Source: Methylobacteriaceae bacterium (GTDB lineage Bacteria; Pseudomonadota; Alphaproteobacteria; Rhizobiales; Beijerinckiaceae). From it: a stretch of DNA of 64,000 nucleotides. The stretch lies in NCBI GenBank assembly GCA_947444195.1, contig CANEZL010000001.1, positions 186,001 through 250,000 of the forward strand, in the 5' to 3' direction. Positions 55,891-64,000 of this stretch are shown piece after piece. The notes under the pieces were generated by a model that searched no databases, was not told the origin of the DNA, and saw nothing but the letters and a program-made list of their open reading frames with translations. Both the position numbers and the translations under genes were made by a program. Numbering within the stretch: the first letter of the stretch is position 1; each line of letters starts with the position of its first letter.

Positions 55891-55921
55891 TAGTGCTGGA
55901 TGAGGCGTCCCGCTGCTTGCT

Positions 55922-56470
55922 GACGCCAGCGCGTCGAGGGCAGCGAAGGGCTCGTCCATCCACAGCTGGGCCGAGGCCAGTTGCAGGATGCGCGCCTGCA
56001 CCGAGACGCCGACCGCGGCCGGCGCGATCCGGTCCTTGTCGGTGAGATCGGCGATCGTGCACACCTCCAGCCGGTTGCTCACGAGGCAGTAGGGGAAATT
56101 CCCGAGCGAGGCGATGCACCGGACGTTCTGCCGGCCGCGGGTGCGGTCCCAGAGCGTGAAGAGCGGCCCGGCGCCGGCCCCGCCACTTCGATGTGCCGGC
56201 GAGCAGCGCATCGTTGACCGCCGAGCCGCTGGAGAGTTGCAGGTACTCGACCTGGAGGTCGAGGTCCGCGGCCTTGCCGTGCTTCTCGATCAGCTTCTGG
56301 TCCTCGGCCACGTTGAGGGACAGGTAGACCACACCGAACTGCTTGGCGATGCGCAGCCGCCCCTCCGCGGCCGAGGCCCGCCCCAAAGCCGCCGCGACAA
56401 GGGCGAAACTGCCGAGCAGGGCGGTAACGCGCCGACACGAGAACCAAGTGGTTCGCAGGGGCGTCGTGGG
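55922..56470 (-). pseudogene. Remnant of NitT/TauT-type ABC transporter (binding protein fused to ATPase fragment)
   Basis: Read on the minus strand: a signal-like segment VTALLGSFALVAAALGRASA, then RIAKQFGVVYLSLNV, EDQKLIEKHGKA, VEYLQLSSGSAVNDALLAGT in one frame; after a frameshift near 56185 the sequence resumes as GGAGAGPLFTLWDRTRGRQN and FPYCLVSNRLEV, IADLTDKDRIA. These are the order and motifs of SsuA/TauA-type binding proteins. The homology then jumps directly to MDEPFAALDALAS (55922-55960), the Walker B/D-loop of an ABC ATPase, so a deletion has joined two genes of an operon. Nothing here is functional. Confidence 0.75.
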
Positions 56471-57057
56471 ATCCTTGATCGTACCAGTCGCCGGGTCAAG
56501 TAGGCGTTGCGGCGCGCCGAACCCGCCAGAAATCTGCCGGCCGAGCACAATCCGGCCAATGAAGTGTTCTTTTTAAAGAACAGCGGAACAGCGCTGACCG
56601 TTCGCCATCGGTGAGATTCGGGAAAATTTTACATGCCCATCGACAACTTATGTGCGCCGGGCGGCGCAGAGTTGGCGAGGTTGCATTCTATCACGATCTC
56701 AACGTTCTCTTTAGCGGAATAATACGCCCGAGATCGCCATCAGCGCGTCCGGGACAGGCGCGAGGCCGAGGCCTTCGCGCAGCTGCGTACTCCGCGAGGT
56801 CTGGACACCTGGAGCAGGGCGCGTGGCTCCCCTAGCCCGCGTGGCCGCGTCTCCGGAGATCCCCGGCAACCGACCGCTGCGCCGCTGCGCGGGCCCGCCA
56901 TCCGCCCCGGCCGGCACCGTCCGCGCACGCGGGCCGCGCGGCGGCGTGTCGGGGTCGGCCTGCGTCGCGACTGACCAAGCGAGTGTCGCTGGCGTGGCAG
57001 CGGACCCCCGTCCGGGGGGCAATAGTCGTGTCAGCCCGATACGGCTTCGGAGGCCCC

Positions 57058-58317
57058 ATGCTCGACGTGACGCCGACCCCTCTGCAGCGGCTCCTGCGCG
57101 AGCGCCGCCCCGGCTACAGCCTGCCGGCGCCGTTCTACCTCAGCCCCGAGGTGTTCGAGGCCGACATGGAGATCATCTTCGGCCGTCACTGGATCTATGT
57201 CGGCGTCGAGCCCGACGTGCCGGAGGCCGGCGACGTGATGGTGGTCGATGTCGGCCGCACCTCCGTCGCCATCGTTCGCGACGACGACGACCGGATCCGC
57301 GCCTTCCACAACGTCTGCCGCCACCGCGGCGCGCGGCTCGTGCACGACGCGAAGTCCACCGTCGGCAACCTCGTCTGCCGCTACCATTCCTGGACCTACG
57401 ACCTCACCGGCAACCTGATCCATGCCGAGCATATGGGCCCGGATTTCAAACGTGGCTGCCACGGCCTGAAGCCCGTGCACGTCCGCTCCCTCGAAGGCCT
57501 GCTCTTCATCTGCCTCGCCGACGAGCCGCCGGCCGATTTCGAGGAGATGGCCGCCCGCCTCGGACCCTACATCGCGCCCCACAACGTGCGCGAGACCAAG
57601 GTCGCCTTCCAGAAGGACATCGTCGAGCCGGGCAACTGGAAGCTCACGATGGAGAACAACCGCGAGTGCTACCATTGCGGGGCGAACCATCCCGAGCTCA
57701 CCGTGCCGCTCTTCGCCTACGGCTTCGGCTTCGCGCCCGAGGAGATGGACGAGCACGACCGGGCGAACGCCGAGCGCTACGGCTGCCTGCTCAAGACGCG
57801 GCATACCGAGTGGGAAGCCGAGGGCCTGCCCTCGCGGGAGATCGACGAGCTCGACACCATGATCTCGGGCTTCCGCACGGAGCGCCTGCCCCTCGACGGC
57901 GAGGGCGAGTCGCACACCGTCGACACCAAGGCCGCCTGCAGGAGGCTCCTCGGCGCCTTCACGAACGCCAAGCTCGGCGGCCTCTCGGTCTGGACCCAGC
58001 CGAATTCCTGGCACCACTTCCTGGGCGACCACATCGTCACCTTCTCGGTGCTGCCGCTGGACGCCGAGCGCTCGCTCCTGCGCACCAGGTGGCTGGTCCA
58101 CAAGGATGCCGTCGAGGGCGTCGATTACGATCTGGCCAACCTCATCAGCGTCTGGGAAGCCACCAACGATCAGGACAGCGAGCTCGTCGGCATCTGCCAG
58201 CAGGGCGCGCGCTCCCCCGCCTACGAGCCCGGCCCCTACTCGCCGCACACCGAGATGCTCGTGGAGAAGTTCTGCAACTGGTACGTCGGCCGCATGGCCG
58301 CGCATCTGGAGCGCTGA
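57058..58317 (+). CDS. gbcA: Glycine betaine monooxygenase, Rieske oxygenase subunit
   Basis: A 419-residue Rieske non-heme iron oxygenase. The [2Fe-2S] ligands are Cys87, His89, Cys107 and His110 (CRHRGAR and CRYHSW). The mononuclear iron site has His206 and His211 in NRECYHCGANHPEL. Length and motifs fit GbcA, which removes one methyl of glycine betaine as formaldehyde to give dimethylglycine; stachydrine demethylases are close relatives, but dgcAB downstream favours betaine. The ATG at 57058 follows CGGAGGCCCC; the open frame runs back to 56983. Confidence 0.88.
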   Translation: MLDVTPTPLQRLLRERRPGYSLPAPFYLSPEVFEADMEIIFGRHWIYVGVEPDVPEAGDVMVVDVGRTSVAIVRDDDDRIRAFHNVCRHRGARLVHDAKSTVGNLVCRYHSWTYDLTGNLIHAEHMGPDFKRGCHGLKPVHVRSLEGLLFICLADEPPADFEEMAARLGPYIAPHNVRETKVAFQKDIVEPGNWKLTMENNRECYHCGANHPELTVPLFAYGFGFAPEEMDEHDRANAERYGCLLKTRHTEWEAEGLPSREIDELDTMISGFRTERLPLDGEGESHTVDTKAACRRLLGAFTNAKLGGLSVWTQPNSWHHFLGDHIVTFSVLPLDAERSLLRTRWLVHKDAVEGVDYDLANLISVWEATNDQDSELVGICQQGARSPAYEPGPYSPHTEMLVEKFCNWYVGRMAAHLER

Positions 58318-58319
58318 TC

Positions 58320-59447
58320 ATGGCCTCGGCGGGAGCCTCGGCCGAGCCGGCCGCCGCGCGTCTCGCGGCCTCCGCCCCCTGGGATGCGGAGGCCGACGAC
58401 GCCCTCGTCTGCCTCGCGGTGCGCGACGAGACGCACGACGTGAAGACCTTCGTGCTCGCACCCCGTGCCCCGCGGCTCTTCGCCTACGCGCCGGGCCAGT
58501 TCCTGACCTTCTCCTTCGAGATCGGCGGGGAGACGATCCACCGCTGCTACACGGTCTCCTCGGCCCCGACCCGGCCGCACGCGGTCTCGATCACGGTCAA
58601 GCGCGTGCCCGGCGGCCCGGTCTCGAACTGGCTGCACGACACCCTCAAGCCCGGCGACACCGTGCGGGCGCTGGGGCCGATGGGCGACTTCTCCTGCTTC
58701 ACCCATCCGGCCCAGAAATACCTGCTCCTGTCCGGCGGCAGCGGCGTCACGCCGATGATGTCGATGGCGCGCTCGTTTCACGATCTGGCCGAGCCCCGCG
58801 ATGTGGCCTTCGTCCACTCCGCCCGCACCCCCGCCGACATCGTGTTCCGGGGCGAGTTGGAGACGATGGCCCGCCTCGATCGGGCTTTCCGCTTCCACGC
58901 GGTCTGCGAGGCCGATGCCCCCGACGAGGCGTGGACCGGACTGAGGGGCCGGCTCTCGCTCGACATCCTGCGGCAGGCGGTGCCGGATTTCATGGACCGC
59001 GCGGTCTTCGTCTGCGGGCCGAAACCCTACATGGACGCCGTGCGAGCCATGCTGCGCGAGGCCGGCTTCGACATGGCCCGGCACCACGAGGAGAGCTTCG
59101 ACTTCGGCGCGCTACCGCAGGGCGAGCAGGAGGCCGCCGCCGAGGCCGAGAAGGCCCTCGACGCCGCTCCCGCGGGCGGGGTCCGCACCTTCCGGGTCGA
59201 GTTCGCCAAGACCCGGCGCGTGCTCGAATGCCCCGAGGACATCACCGTGCTCGAGGCCGCGCGCAAGGCGGGCATCCGCCTGCCCTCGTCCTGCTCCAAG
59301 GGGCTGTGCGGCACCTGCAAGTCGAAGATCGCCGCCGGCACCGTCTCCATGACCCATGCCGGGGGCATCCGCCAGCGCGAGATCGATGCCGGCATGGCGC
59401 TGCTCTGCTGCTCGAAGCCGACGAGCGACCTCGTCGTCGAGCGCTGA
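58320..59447 (+). CDS. gbcB: Glycine betaine monooxygenase reductase
   Basis: A 375-residue reductase that passes electrons from NAD(P)H to GbcA. The FAD domain has the motif HRCYTVSSAPTRP and the nucleotide domain LLLSGGSGVTPMMSMA and VFVCGPKPYMDAV. The C-terminal plant-type ferredoxin has Cys325, Cys330, Cys333 (CSKGLCGTC) and a late Cys pair 363-364. It starts 2 bases after gbcA ends, so the pair is co-translated. Confidence 0.9.
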   Translation: MASAGASAEPAAARLAASAPWDAEADDALVCLAVRDETHDVKTFVLAPRAPRLFAYAPGQFLTFSFEIGGETIHRCYTVSSAPTRPHAVSITVKRVPGGPVSNWLHDTLKPGDTVRALGPMGDFSCFTHPAQKYLLLSGGSGVTPMMSMARSFHDLAEPRDVAFVHSARTPADIVFRGELETMARLDRAFRFHAVCEADAPDEAWTGLRGRLSLDILRQAVPDFMDRAVFVCGPKPYMDAVRAMLREAGFDMARHHEESFDFGALPQGEQEAAAEAEKALDAAPAGGVRTFRVEFAKTRRVLECPEDITVLEAARKAGIRLPSSCSKGLCGTCKSKIAAGTVSMTHAGGIRQREIDAGMALLCCSKPTSDLVVER

Positions 59448-59515
59448 CGGTTCGCGGTCCAGCCGCAGCGGCGGCCGGCACTCCAAGCTCTCCCCCCGTA
59501 TTCGGGAGTCGTCCC

Positions 59516-61558
59516 GTGATCGCCAATGCCGACGCGCTTCTGAAGCCCCTGACCATCAAGGGCCTCACCATCCGCAACCGGGTGATGTCCACGAGCCACG
59601 CGCCCGGCTACGGCCGCGACGGCAAGCCCCAGGAGCGCTACCAGCTCTACCACGCCGAGAAGGCGCGGGGCGGCATCGGACTCACCATGTTCGGCGGCTC
59701 CTCCTCGGTCGCCCCCGACAGCCCGGCCGCGCCCTGGAACCAGATCTCGGTGGCCGACGACGCGGTGATCCCGTTCTTCCGCCAGTTCTCCGACCGGGTG
59801 CACGCGCACGGCGGCAAGCTGATGATCCAGCTCACGCATATGGGCCGGCGCACCAAGTGGGACACGGAGCACTGGCTCCCCACCGTCTCGCCCTCGCCCC
59901 GGCGCGAGCCCGCCTCCCGCACCATCCCGAAGGAGATGGAGGAGGAGGACATCGCCCGCATCGTGAAGAGCTTCGCCGAAGCCGCACGCCGCTGCCGCGA
60001 GGGCGGGCTCGACGGCTGCGAGGTCTCGGCCGCCCACGGCCACCTGATCGACCAGTTCTGGTCGCCGTCGGTCAACCAGCGTACCGACAAGTACGGCGGC
60101 AGCCTGGAGAACCGGATGCGCTTCGGCATCGAAGTGCTGGAGGCGATGCGGGCGGAAGCCGGCGACGACTACGTCATCGGCATCCGCATGTCCGGCGACG
60201 AGATGATCGCCGACGGTCTCTCCCAGGAGGATTGCGTCGCGATCGCCAGCGAGTACGCCCGGCGCGGGCTCGTGGACTTCCTCAACATTCTCGGCGGCCA
60301 AGCGCGCGACCACATCGCCCACGCGATCTCGCTGCCGAACATGTCGTTCCCGGTCGCCCCGTTCCTGTTCCTGCCGAGCGCGATCAAGCGCGAGGTCGAC
60401 GTACCGGTGTTCCACGCCCAGCGCGTCACGGATCTGGCCACCGCCGCCCGCGCCGTCGCGGAAGGCCATGTCGACATGGTGGCGATGACCCGCGCCCACA
60501 TCGCCGACCCGCATCTGGTCAAGAAGCTGTCCGAGGGCCGTGCCGACGACATCCGCCAATGCGTCGGCGCGGGCTACTGCATCGACCGCATCTATGTCGG
60601 CGGCGACGCCCTCTGCATCCAGAACGCCGCCACCGGCCGCGAGGCCACCATGCCGCACGAGATCCGCAAGGCGGACCTGCGCCGCCGGGTCGTGGTGATC
60701 GGCGCGGGTCCCGGCGGCCTGGAGGCGGCCCGCGTCTGCGCCGAGCGCGGCCACGCCGTCGTGCTGTTCGAGAAGAGCGGGCAGGCAGGCGGCCAGATCG
60801 GCTTGGCCTCGAAGGCCGGCTGGCGCGAGGCGATGTCGGGCATCACCCGCTGGCTCGTCGCCCAGGTCACGAAACTCGGCGTCGACCTGCGGCTGAACAC
60901 CGAGGCGACGGAAGCGGCGGTTCTGGCGGAAAGGCCCGACGTGGTGATCGTCGCCACCGGCGGCACGCCGTTCCGCGGCCACGCCAAGGGCGCGAGCGAG
61001 CACGCCGTCACCACCGCCGAGGTGCTCTCCGGCGCGGTCGAGCCGACCGGGTCGGTCCTGCTCTACGACGAGATGGGCCAGCACAACGCCTCGTCCGTCG
61101 CGGAACTGCTCGCCAAGCGCGGCTGCCTCGTCGAGATCGCCACCCACGACCGCATGATCGCGGAGGAGGTCGGCACCACGAACCAGCCGATCCACCTGCG
61201 CGAACTGTACAAGCTCGGCGTGGTGATGAGCCCGAACATGGAGCTCATCGAGATCTATCCCGAGGGCAACCGCTTCGTGGCGGCCCTGCGCAACACCATG
61301 ACGGACGCGGAGGAGGAGCGGGTCGTCGACCGCATCGTGGTCGATCACGGCACGCTGCCCGTGGACGGGCTCTACCGCGCGCTCAAGGGCGCCTCGATCA
61401 ACCGCGGCCAGACCGATCAGGACGCGCTGATCCGCGGCGAGCCGCAGCCCTACGACCTCGCGAAGGGCTACGCCCTCTACCGCATCGGCGACGCGGTCGC
61501 CGGCCGCAACATCCACGCGGCGATCTACGACGCGCTCCGGCTGTGCAAGGACATCTGA
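59516..61558 (+). CDS. dgcA: Dimethylglycine demethylase subunit DgcA
   Basis: A 680-residue iron-sulfur flavoprotein of the trimethylamine dehydrogenase/2,4-dienoyl-CoA reductase type that demethylates dimethylglycine to sarcosine. An OYE barrel (1-330, with AAHGHLIDQFWSPSVNQRTD) is followed by the Cys cluster region 349-367 (CVGAGYC to DALC; Ala352 occupies the place of one usual Cys) and FAD/NAD-type folds (VVVIGAGPGGLEAARVCAER). GTG 59516 is chosen; 69 bases separate it from gbcB. The family in Pseudomonas (DgcA) has this size and neighbourhood. Confidence 0.88.
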   Translation: MIANADALLKPLTIKGLTIRNRVMSTSHAPGYGRDGKPQERYQLYHAEKARGGIGLTMFGGSSSVAPDSPAAPWNQISVADDAVIPFFRQFSDRVHAHGGKLMIQLTHMGRRTKWDTEHWLPTVSPSPRREPASRTIPKEMEEEDIARIVKSFAEAARRCREGGLDGCEVSAAHGHLIDQFWSPSVNQRTDKYGGSLENRMRFGIEVLEAMRAEAGDDYVIGIRMSGDEMIADGLSQEDCVAIASEYARRGLVDFLNILGGQARDHIAHAISLPNMSFPVAPFLFLPSAIKREVDVPVFHAQRVTDLATAARAVAEGHVDMVAMTRAHIADPHLVKKLSEGRADDIRQCVGAGYCIDRIYVGGDALCIQNAATGREATMPHEIRKADLRRRVVVIGAGPGGLEAARVCAERGHAVVLFEKSGQAGGQIGLASKAGWREAMSGITRWLVAQVTKLGVDLRLNTEATEAAVLAERPDVVIVATGGTPFRGHAKGASEHAVTTAEVLSGAVEPTGSVLLYDEMGQHNASSVAELLAKRGCLVEIATHDRMIAEEVGTTNQPIHLRELYKLGVVMSPNMELIEIYPEGNRFVAALRNTMTDAEEERVVDRIVVDHGTLPVDGLYRALKGASINRGQTDQDALIRGEPQPYDLAKGYALYRIGDAVAGRNIHAAIYDALRLCKDI

Positions 61559-61592
61559 TCTCAGTGAGGCGCTAGGAGCGCCACCGCGCCTT

Positions 61593-61745
61593 CCCTCCCC
61601 CCTCCGCGGGGGAGGGTGGCCCCCGAAGGGGGTCGGGAGAGGGGAGCCCGGCTTCCGGAGGATTCGGGTCGAGCGCGGCCAAGTGGAAGCGTCGTTCCCC
61701 CTCCCGCCCGCTCCGCGGGCACCCTCCCCCGCAGAGGGGGGAGGG
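61593..61745. repeat. Pair of GC-rich hairpin repeats between dgcA and dgcB
   Basis: First unit: CCCTCCCCC (61593-61601) and GGGGGAGGG (61608-61616) form a stem, with a GCCCCC/GGGGGT pair after it. Second, inverted unit: CCCCTCCCG..CACCCTCCCCC around 61696-61730 and AGGGGGGAGGG to 61745. The two resemble facing REP elements. They lie in the 221-base gap inside the demethylation operon and could affect dgcB expression. Confidence 0.7.
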
Positions 61746-61779
61746 TTCGTGCTGCCGCCAAGCCCCTAGGCCCACCGTC

Positions 61780-63678
61780 ATGACCAGCCTCATGCCCCTG
61801 ACCACGGTGTTTCCCGGCCTCGTCTGGCTGATGGCGGCGCTCGCCCTCGTGCAGGGCCTGCGCCGCGCCGCCCTCTGGCGGGTCGGGGCGGCGGCCCCCG
61901 TGGCGTGGCTCGACGGGCTCGCCAAGCTGCCCAGGCGCTACCTCGTGGACGTCCACCACGTGGTGGCCCGCAACGCCTACGCCTCGCGCATGCACGCGGT
62001 GGTGGCGGGCGGCCTGCTCGCCGCCTCGATCCTGACCGCGCTCGCGATCCTGCCGCCGATCGCGGGTTTCCGCCCCTACTGGCTCGTCGTGGCGCTCGCC
62101 TTCGGCGTGACGGCCATCGGCTCGCTCCTCGTCGGCGCCCGGCGCTATCCGGAAAAGCAGAAGCGCCTCTCGGCCGGGCGCTTTCAGATCCTGCCGTTCC
62201 TGCTCGTGGCCTACGCGGTCGGCGGCACCGCCACCGCCCTGCTGCTCGCCCTCGGTGTCGGTGGCGTCTTCGCGCCACTCGCGCTCGCGCTCGCGGCGGC
62301 GGGCGGCCTCGGCCTCGCCTTCGAGGTGCGGCACGGGCCCATGCGCCACGCGGCGGCGGGCGCGCTCCACCTCGTCGCCCATCCCCGGCCCGGCCGGTTC
62401 GAGGGCCGGCCCGACACCGCGCTCCAGCCCCTCGACCTCGACGCGCCCCGCCTCGGCTCGGAGATGCCCGCCGACTTCACGTGGAACCGGCTGCTCTCCT
62501 ACGATGCCTGCGTCAGCTGCGGGCGCTGCGAGATCGCCTGCCCGGCCTTCGCGGCCGGCCAGCCGCTGAACCCGAAGAAGCTCATCCAGGACCTCGTCGC
62601 CGGCCTCTCGCCCGCCGAGCCCGCCTACGCCGGCAATCCCTATCCGGGGGGCCGGGCGGGGGAGGGCGAGCGCGGCCCGCTCGCCCGGCTGATCGGGCCG
62701 GACGCGCGCATCCATCCGGACACCCTATGGTCCTGCACCACCTGCCGCGCCTGCGTCGAGGAATGCCCGATGATGATCGAGCACGTCGACGCCGTGGTCT
62801 CTCTGCGCCGCCACGAGACGCTGGAGCGCGGGGCGTTGCCCGAGAAGGCGGTCGGCCCGGTGACGGAGCTGCGCCAGGCCGGCGAGCCCGGCGGGCGCCC
62901 GCTCGCCGCCCGCACCGATTTCGCCGCCGGGCTCGACCTGCCGCTGATGGCCGGGCGCGAGCGGGCCGCGGTGCTGCTCTGGCTCGGGGAGGGCGCCTAC
63001 GACCTGCGCTACGGCCGGACGCTGCGCGCCCTGGTGCGGCTCCTGCGCGAGGCCGGCGTCGACTTCGCGGTGCTCGGCCCGGAGGAGCGCGACACCGGCG
63101 ACCTCGCCCGCCGGCTCGGGGACGAGGCGACTTTCCAGGCGCTGGCGCGGGAGAACGTCGCCACGCTCCGGAAGTACCGCTTCGAGCGGATCGTCACCGC
63201 CGATCCGCACGCCCTGCACGCGCTCCGCAACGAGTACCCGGCCTTCGGCGGACGCTTCGCGGTGATCCACCACACCGCCTTCCTGCTGGAGCTGATCCGG
63301 GGGGGCAAGCTGAACCCGGGCCGCCTGCCGGACCTCGCGGTGACCTATCACGACCCCTGCTACCTCGCCCGCTACAACGGGGAGACCGAGGCGCCCCGCG
63401 CCGTGCTCGACGCCATCGGCGTCGCCCGCAGCGAGATGGCCCGGTCGGGCCGGCGCGCGATGTGCTGCGGCGGCGGCGGCGGCGCCCCCGTCAGCGACGT
63501 GCCGGGCGAGCGGCGCATCCCCGATCTCCGCATGGCACAGGCCGCCGAGACAGGGGCGGGCATCGTGGCGGTGGCCTGCCCCTCCTGCACCGCGATGCTG
63601 GAGGGCGTGCCCGACCGCAGGGCCGAGATCCGCGACGTGGCCGAACTGCTGCTCCAGGCGGTGGAGGCCGGGCGATGA
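61780..63678 (+). CDS. dgcB: Dimethylglycine demethylase subunit DgcB, membrane Fe-S protein
   Basis: A 632-residue electron carrier. About six membrane helices fill residues 1-195 (e.g. GLVWLMAALALVQGLRRAAL). Two [4Fe-4S] motifs follow: Cys244/247/250/254 (CVSCGRCEIACP) and Cys319/322/325/329 (CTTCRACVEECP). Two CCG-type cysteine motifs are near the end (TYHDPCYLARYN, MCCGGGGG, ACPSCTAM). Likely passes electrons from DgcA/ETF to the quinone pool. It overlaps the next gene by 4 bases (ATGA). Confidence 0.9.
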   Translation: MTSLMPLTTVFPGLVWLMAALALVQGLRRAALWRVGAAAPVAWLDGLAKLPRRYLVDVHHVVARNAYASRMHAVVAGGLLAASILTALAILPPIAGFRPYWLVVALAFGVTAIGSLLVGARRYPEKQKRLSAGRFQILPFLLVAYAVGGTATALLLALGVGGVFAPLALALAAAGGLGLAFEVRHGPMRHAAAGALHLVAHPRPGRFEGRPDTALQPLDLDAPRLGSEMPADFTWNRLLSYDACVSCGRCEIACPAFAAGQPLNPKKLIQDLVAGLSPAEPAYAGNPYPGGRAGEGERGPLARLIGPDARIHPDTLWSCTTCRACVEECPMMIEHVDAVVSLRRHETLERGALPEKAVGPVTELRQAGEPGGRPLAARTDFAAGLDLPLMAGRERAAVLLWLGEGAYDLRYGRTLRALVRLLREAGVDFAVLGPEERDTGDLARRLGDEATFQALARENVATLRKYRFERIVTADPHALHALRNEYPAFGGRFAVIHHTAFLLELIRGGKLNPGRLPDLAVTYHDPCYLARYNGETEAPRAVLDAIGVARSEMARSGRRAMCCGGGGGAPVSDVPGERRIPDLRMAQAAETGAGIVAVACPSCTAMLEGVPDRRAEIRDVAELLLQAVEAGR

Positions 63679-64000
63679 GCCGCCCGCGCCGCGACCCCCG
63701 CGCCGAGCGGGCCTCCAGGCAGGTCGCCTCCGCCGCCGGGGAGGCCGCCCGCCCCCGCTACGACCGGACCGCCCGGCGCGGCGCCGGCCGGCCCCGGCGC
63801 GATCCGCGGGCCGAGCACGAGCGCCGCCGCCTCGCCGGGGGCTCGCGCCCGCGCTACGACCTCGGACAGGTCGCCCCGCCGGAGGGGGTGCCGTCCACGG
63901 AAGCCCGCCCGCGTCCGGCGGCGGAGACCGCGTCGAAGATCCTCGTCCTCGAGGCGCCGGCCTTCCTGGTCGCCGCGGTGCCGGACGCCGCGGGCGGACG
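63675..64000 (+). CDS. Probable ETF alpha-type subunit, N-terminal part
   Basis: Only the first 108 residues are in the window. It starts in the ATGA overlap with dgcB. Two copies of a basic module, RPRRDPRAE..RPRYD, occupy residues 4-30 and 44-67, followed by a linker and KILVLEAPAFLVAAVPDA at the edge, like the first strand of an EtfA domain. In Pseudomonas an ETF alpha-like gene follows dgcB and its protein also begins with a DPRAE-type segment. The basic leader is absent from the housekeeping EtfA at 32579. Confidence 0.55.
   Translation, partial: MSRPRRDPRAERASRQVASAAGEAARPRYDRTARRGAGRPRRDPRAEHERRRLAGGSRPRYDLGQVAPPEGVPSTEARPRPAAETASKILVLEAPAFLVAAVPDAAGG

Larger units (their letters stand above)
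55828..57057. other. Gap with pseudogene, repeat and AT-rich promoter region
   Basis: About 1.2 kb between gyrA and gbcA. It holds the GC-rich repeat at 55851-55890, the decayed ABC-transporter remnant at 55922-56470, and an AT-rich stretch at 56570-56730 that could be promoter DNA. Bases 56740-57040 carry frames on both strands that look like chance. Confidence 0.6.

Noticed and set aside
56611..57022. Short frames on both strands upstream of gbcA
   Set aside because: They are Arg/Pro/Ala-rich, lack start signals, and do not resemble proteins; the region is better read as a promoter plus decayed DNA.

Overview
The window looks like a chromosomal piece of a high-GC alphaproteobacterium, most likely a Methylobacterium/Methylorubrum-type member of the Hyphomicrobiales. 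This is inferred from strongly GC-biased codon use, alphaproteobacterial families (a NepR-like protein, DUF1192, DUF2852, an HIG1-type twin-membrane protein, CrpP-like protein), an alphaproteobacterial-type LexA box, several families of short palindromic intergenic repeats, and PQQ and C1-related genes. No rRNA, tRNA, CRISPR array, integrase or transposase was recognised.

Layout. 1-3340: end of bamD, recN, a NepR-like small protein and a hypothetical gene. 3369-9423: phosphate regulon pstS-pstC-pstA-pstB-phoU-phoB behind a three-repeat Pho box; no phoR lies beside it. 9636-17508: GH15 glucoamylase-like enzyme, dut overlapping a CitE-like lyase, DUF429, NUDIX, beta-carbonic anhydrase, DUF4142, acyltransferase. 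17523-26961: universal stress protein, secreted hypothetical, HIT, NudC, GST, PrmA, CrpP-like, M24 aminopeptidase, DsbD/ScsB-like reductase. 27353-34638: DapA-family lyase with a LysR regulator, HIG1 protein, PagL, then cobalamin adenosyltransferase, etfB, etfA and 3-hydroxybutyryl-CoA dehydrogenase. 34721-44448: mostly minus-strand housekeeping genes (quinone oxidoreductase, upp, TetR, deoB, a YejF-like double ATPase) plus a transglycosylase and an esterase. 44449-46779: an AT-richer island with an RTX protein. 46798-51573: thioesterase, an atypical PQQ propeller enzyme, ankyrin protein, a polyprenyl diphosphate synthase, and a regulator/membrane-protein pair behind a palindrome. 51876-55827: a LexA-box-controlled protein that may act in single-strand annealing, a small protein and gyrA. 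55828-57057: a decayed NitT/TauT-type ABC transporter. 57058-64000: glycine-betaine demethylation genes gbcA, gbcB, dgcA, dgcB and the start of a probable ETF subunit.

How the genes work together. The pst-pho block is a complete high-affinity phosphate uptake and signalling unit except for the sensor kinase. GbcAB would oxidise glycine betaine to dimethylglycine plus formaldehyde, and DgcAB with a dedicated ETF would take it to sarcosine, passing electrons to the membrane; in a methylotroph the released formaldehyde is usable carbon and energy. The ETF/3-hydroxybutyryl-CoA dehydrogenase/cobalamin adenosyltransferase group fits C4-acyl-CoA (PHB, ethylmalonyl-CoA) metabolism. The most unusual signals are the LexA-box gene at 51933, the PQQ-enzyme homologue with substituted active-site residues, the fused ABC-transporter remnant, and three sets of related palindromic repeats that interrupt operons such as pstA-pstB and dgcA-dgcB.
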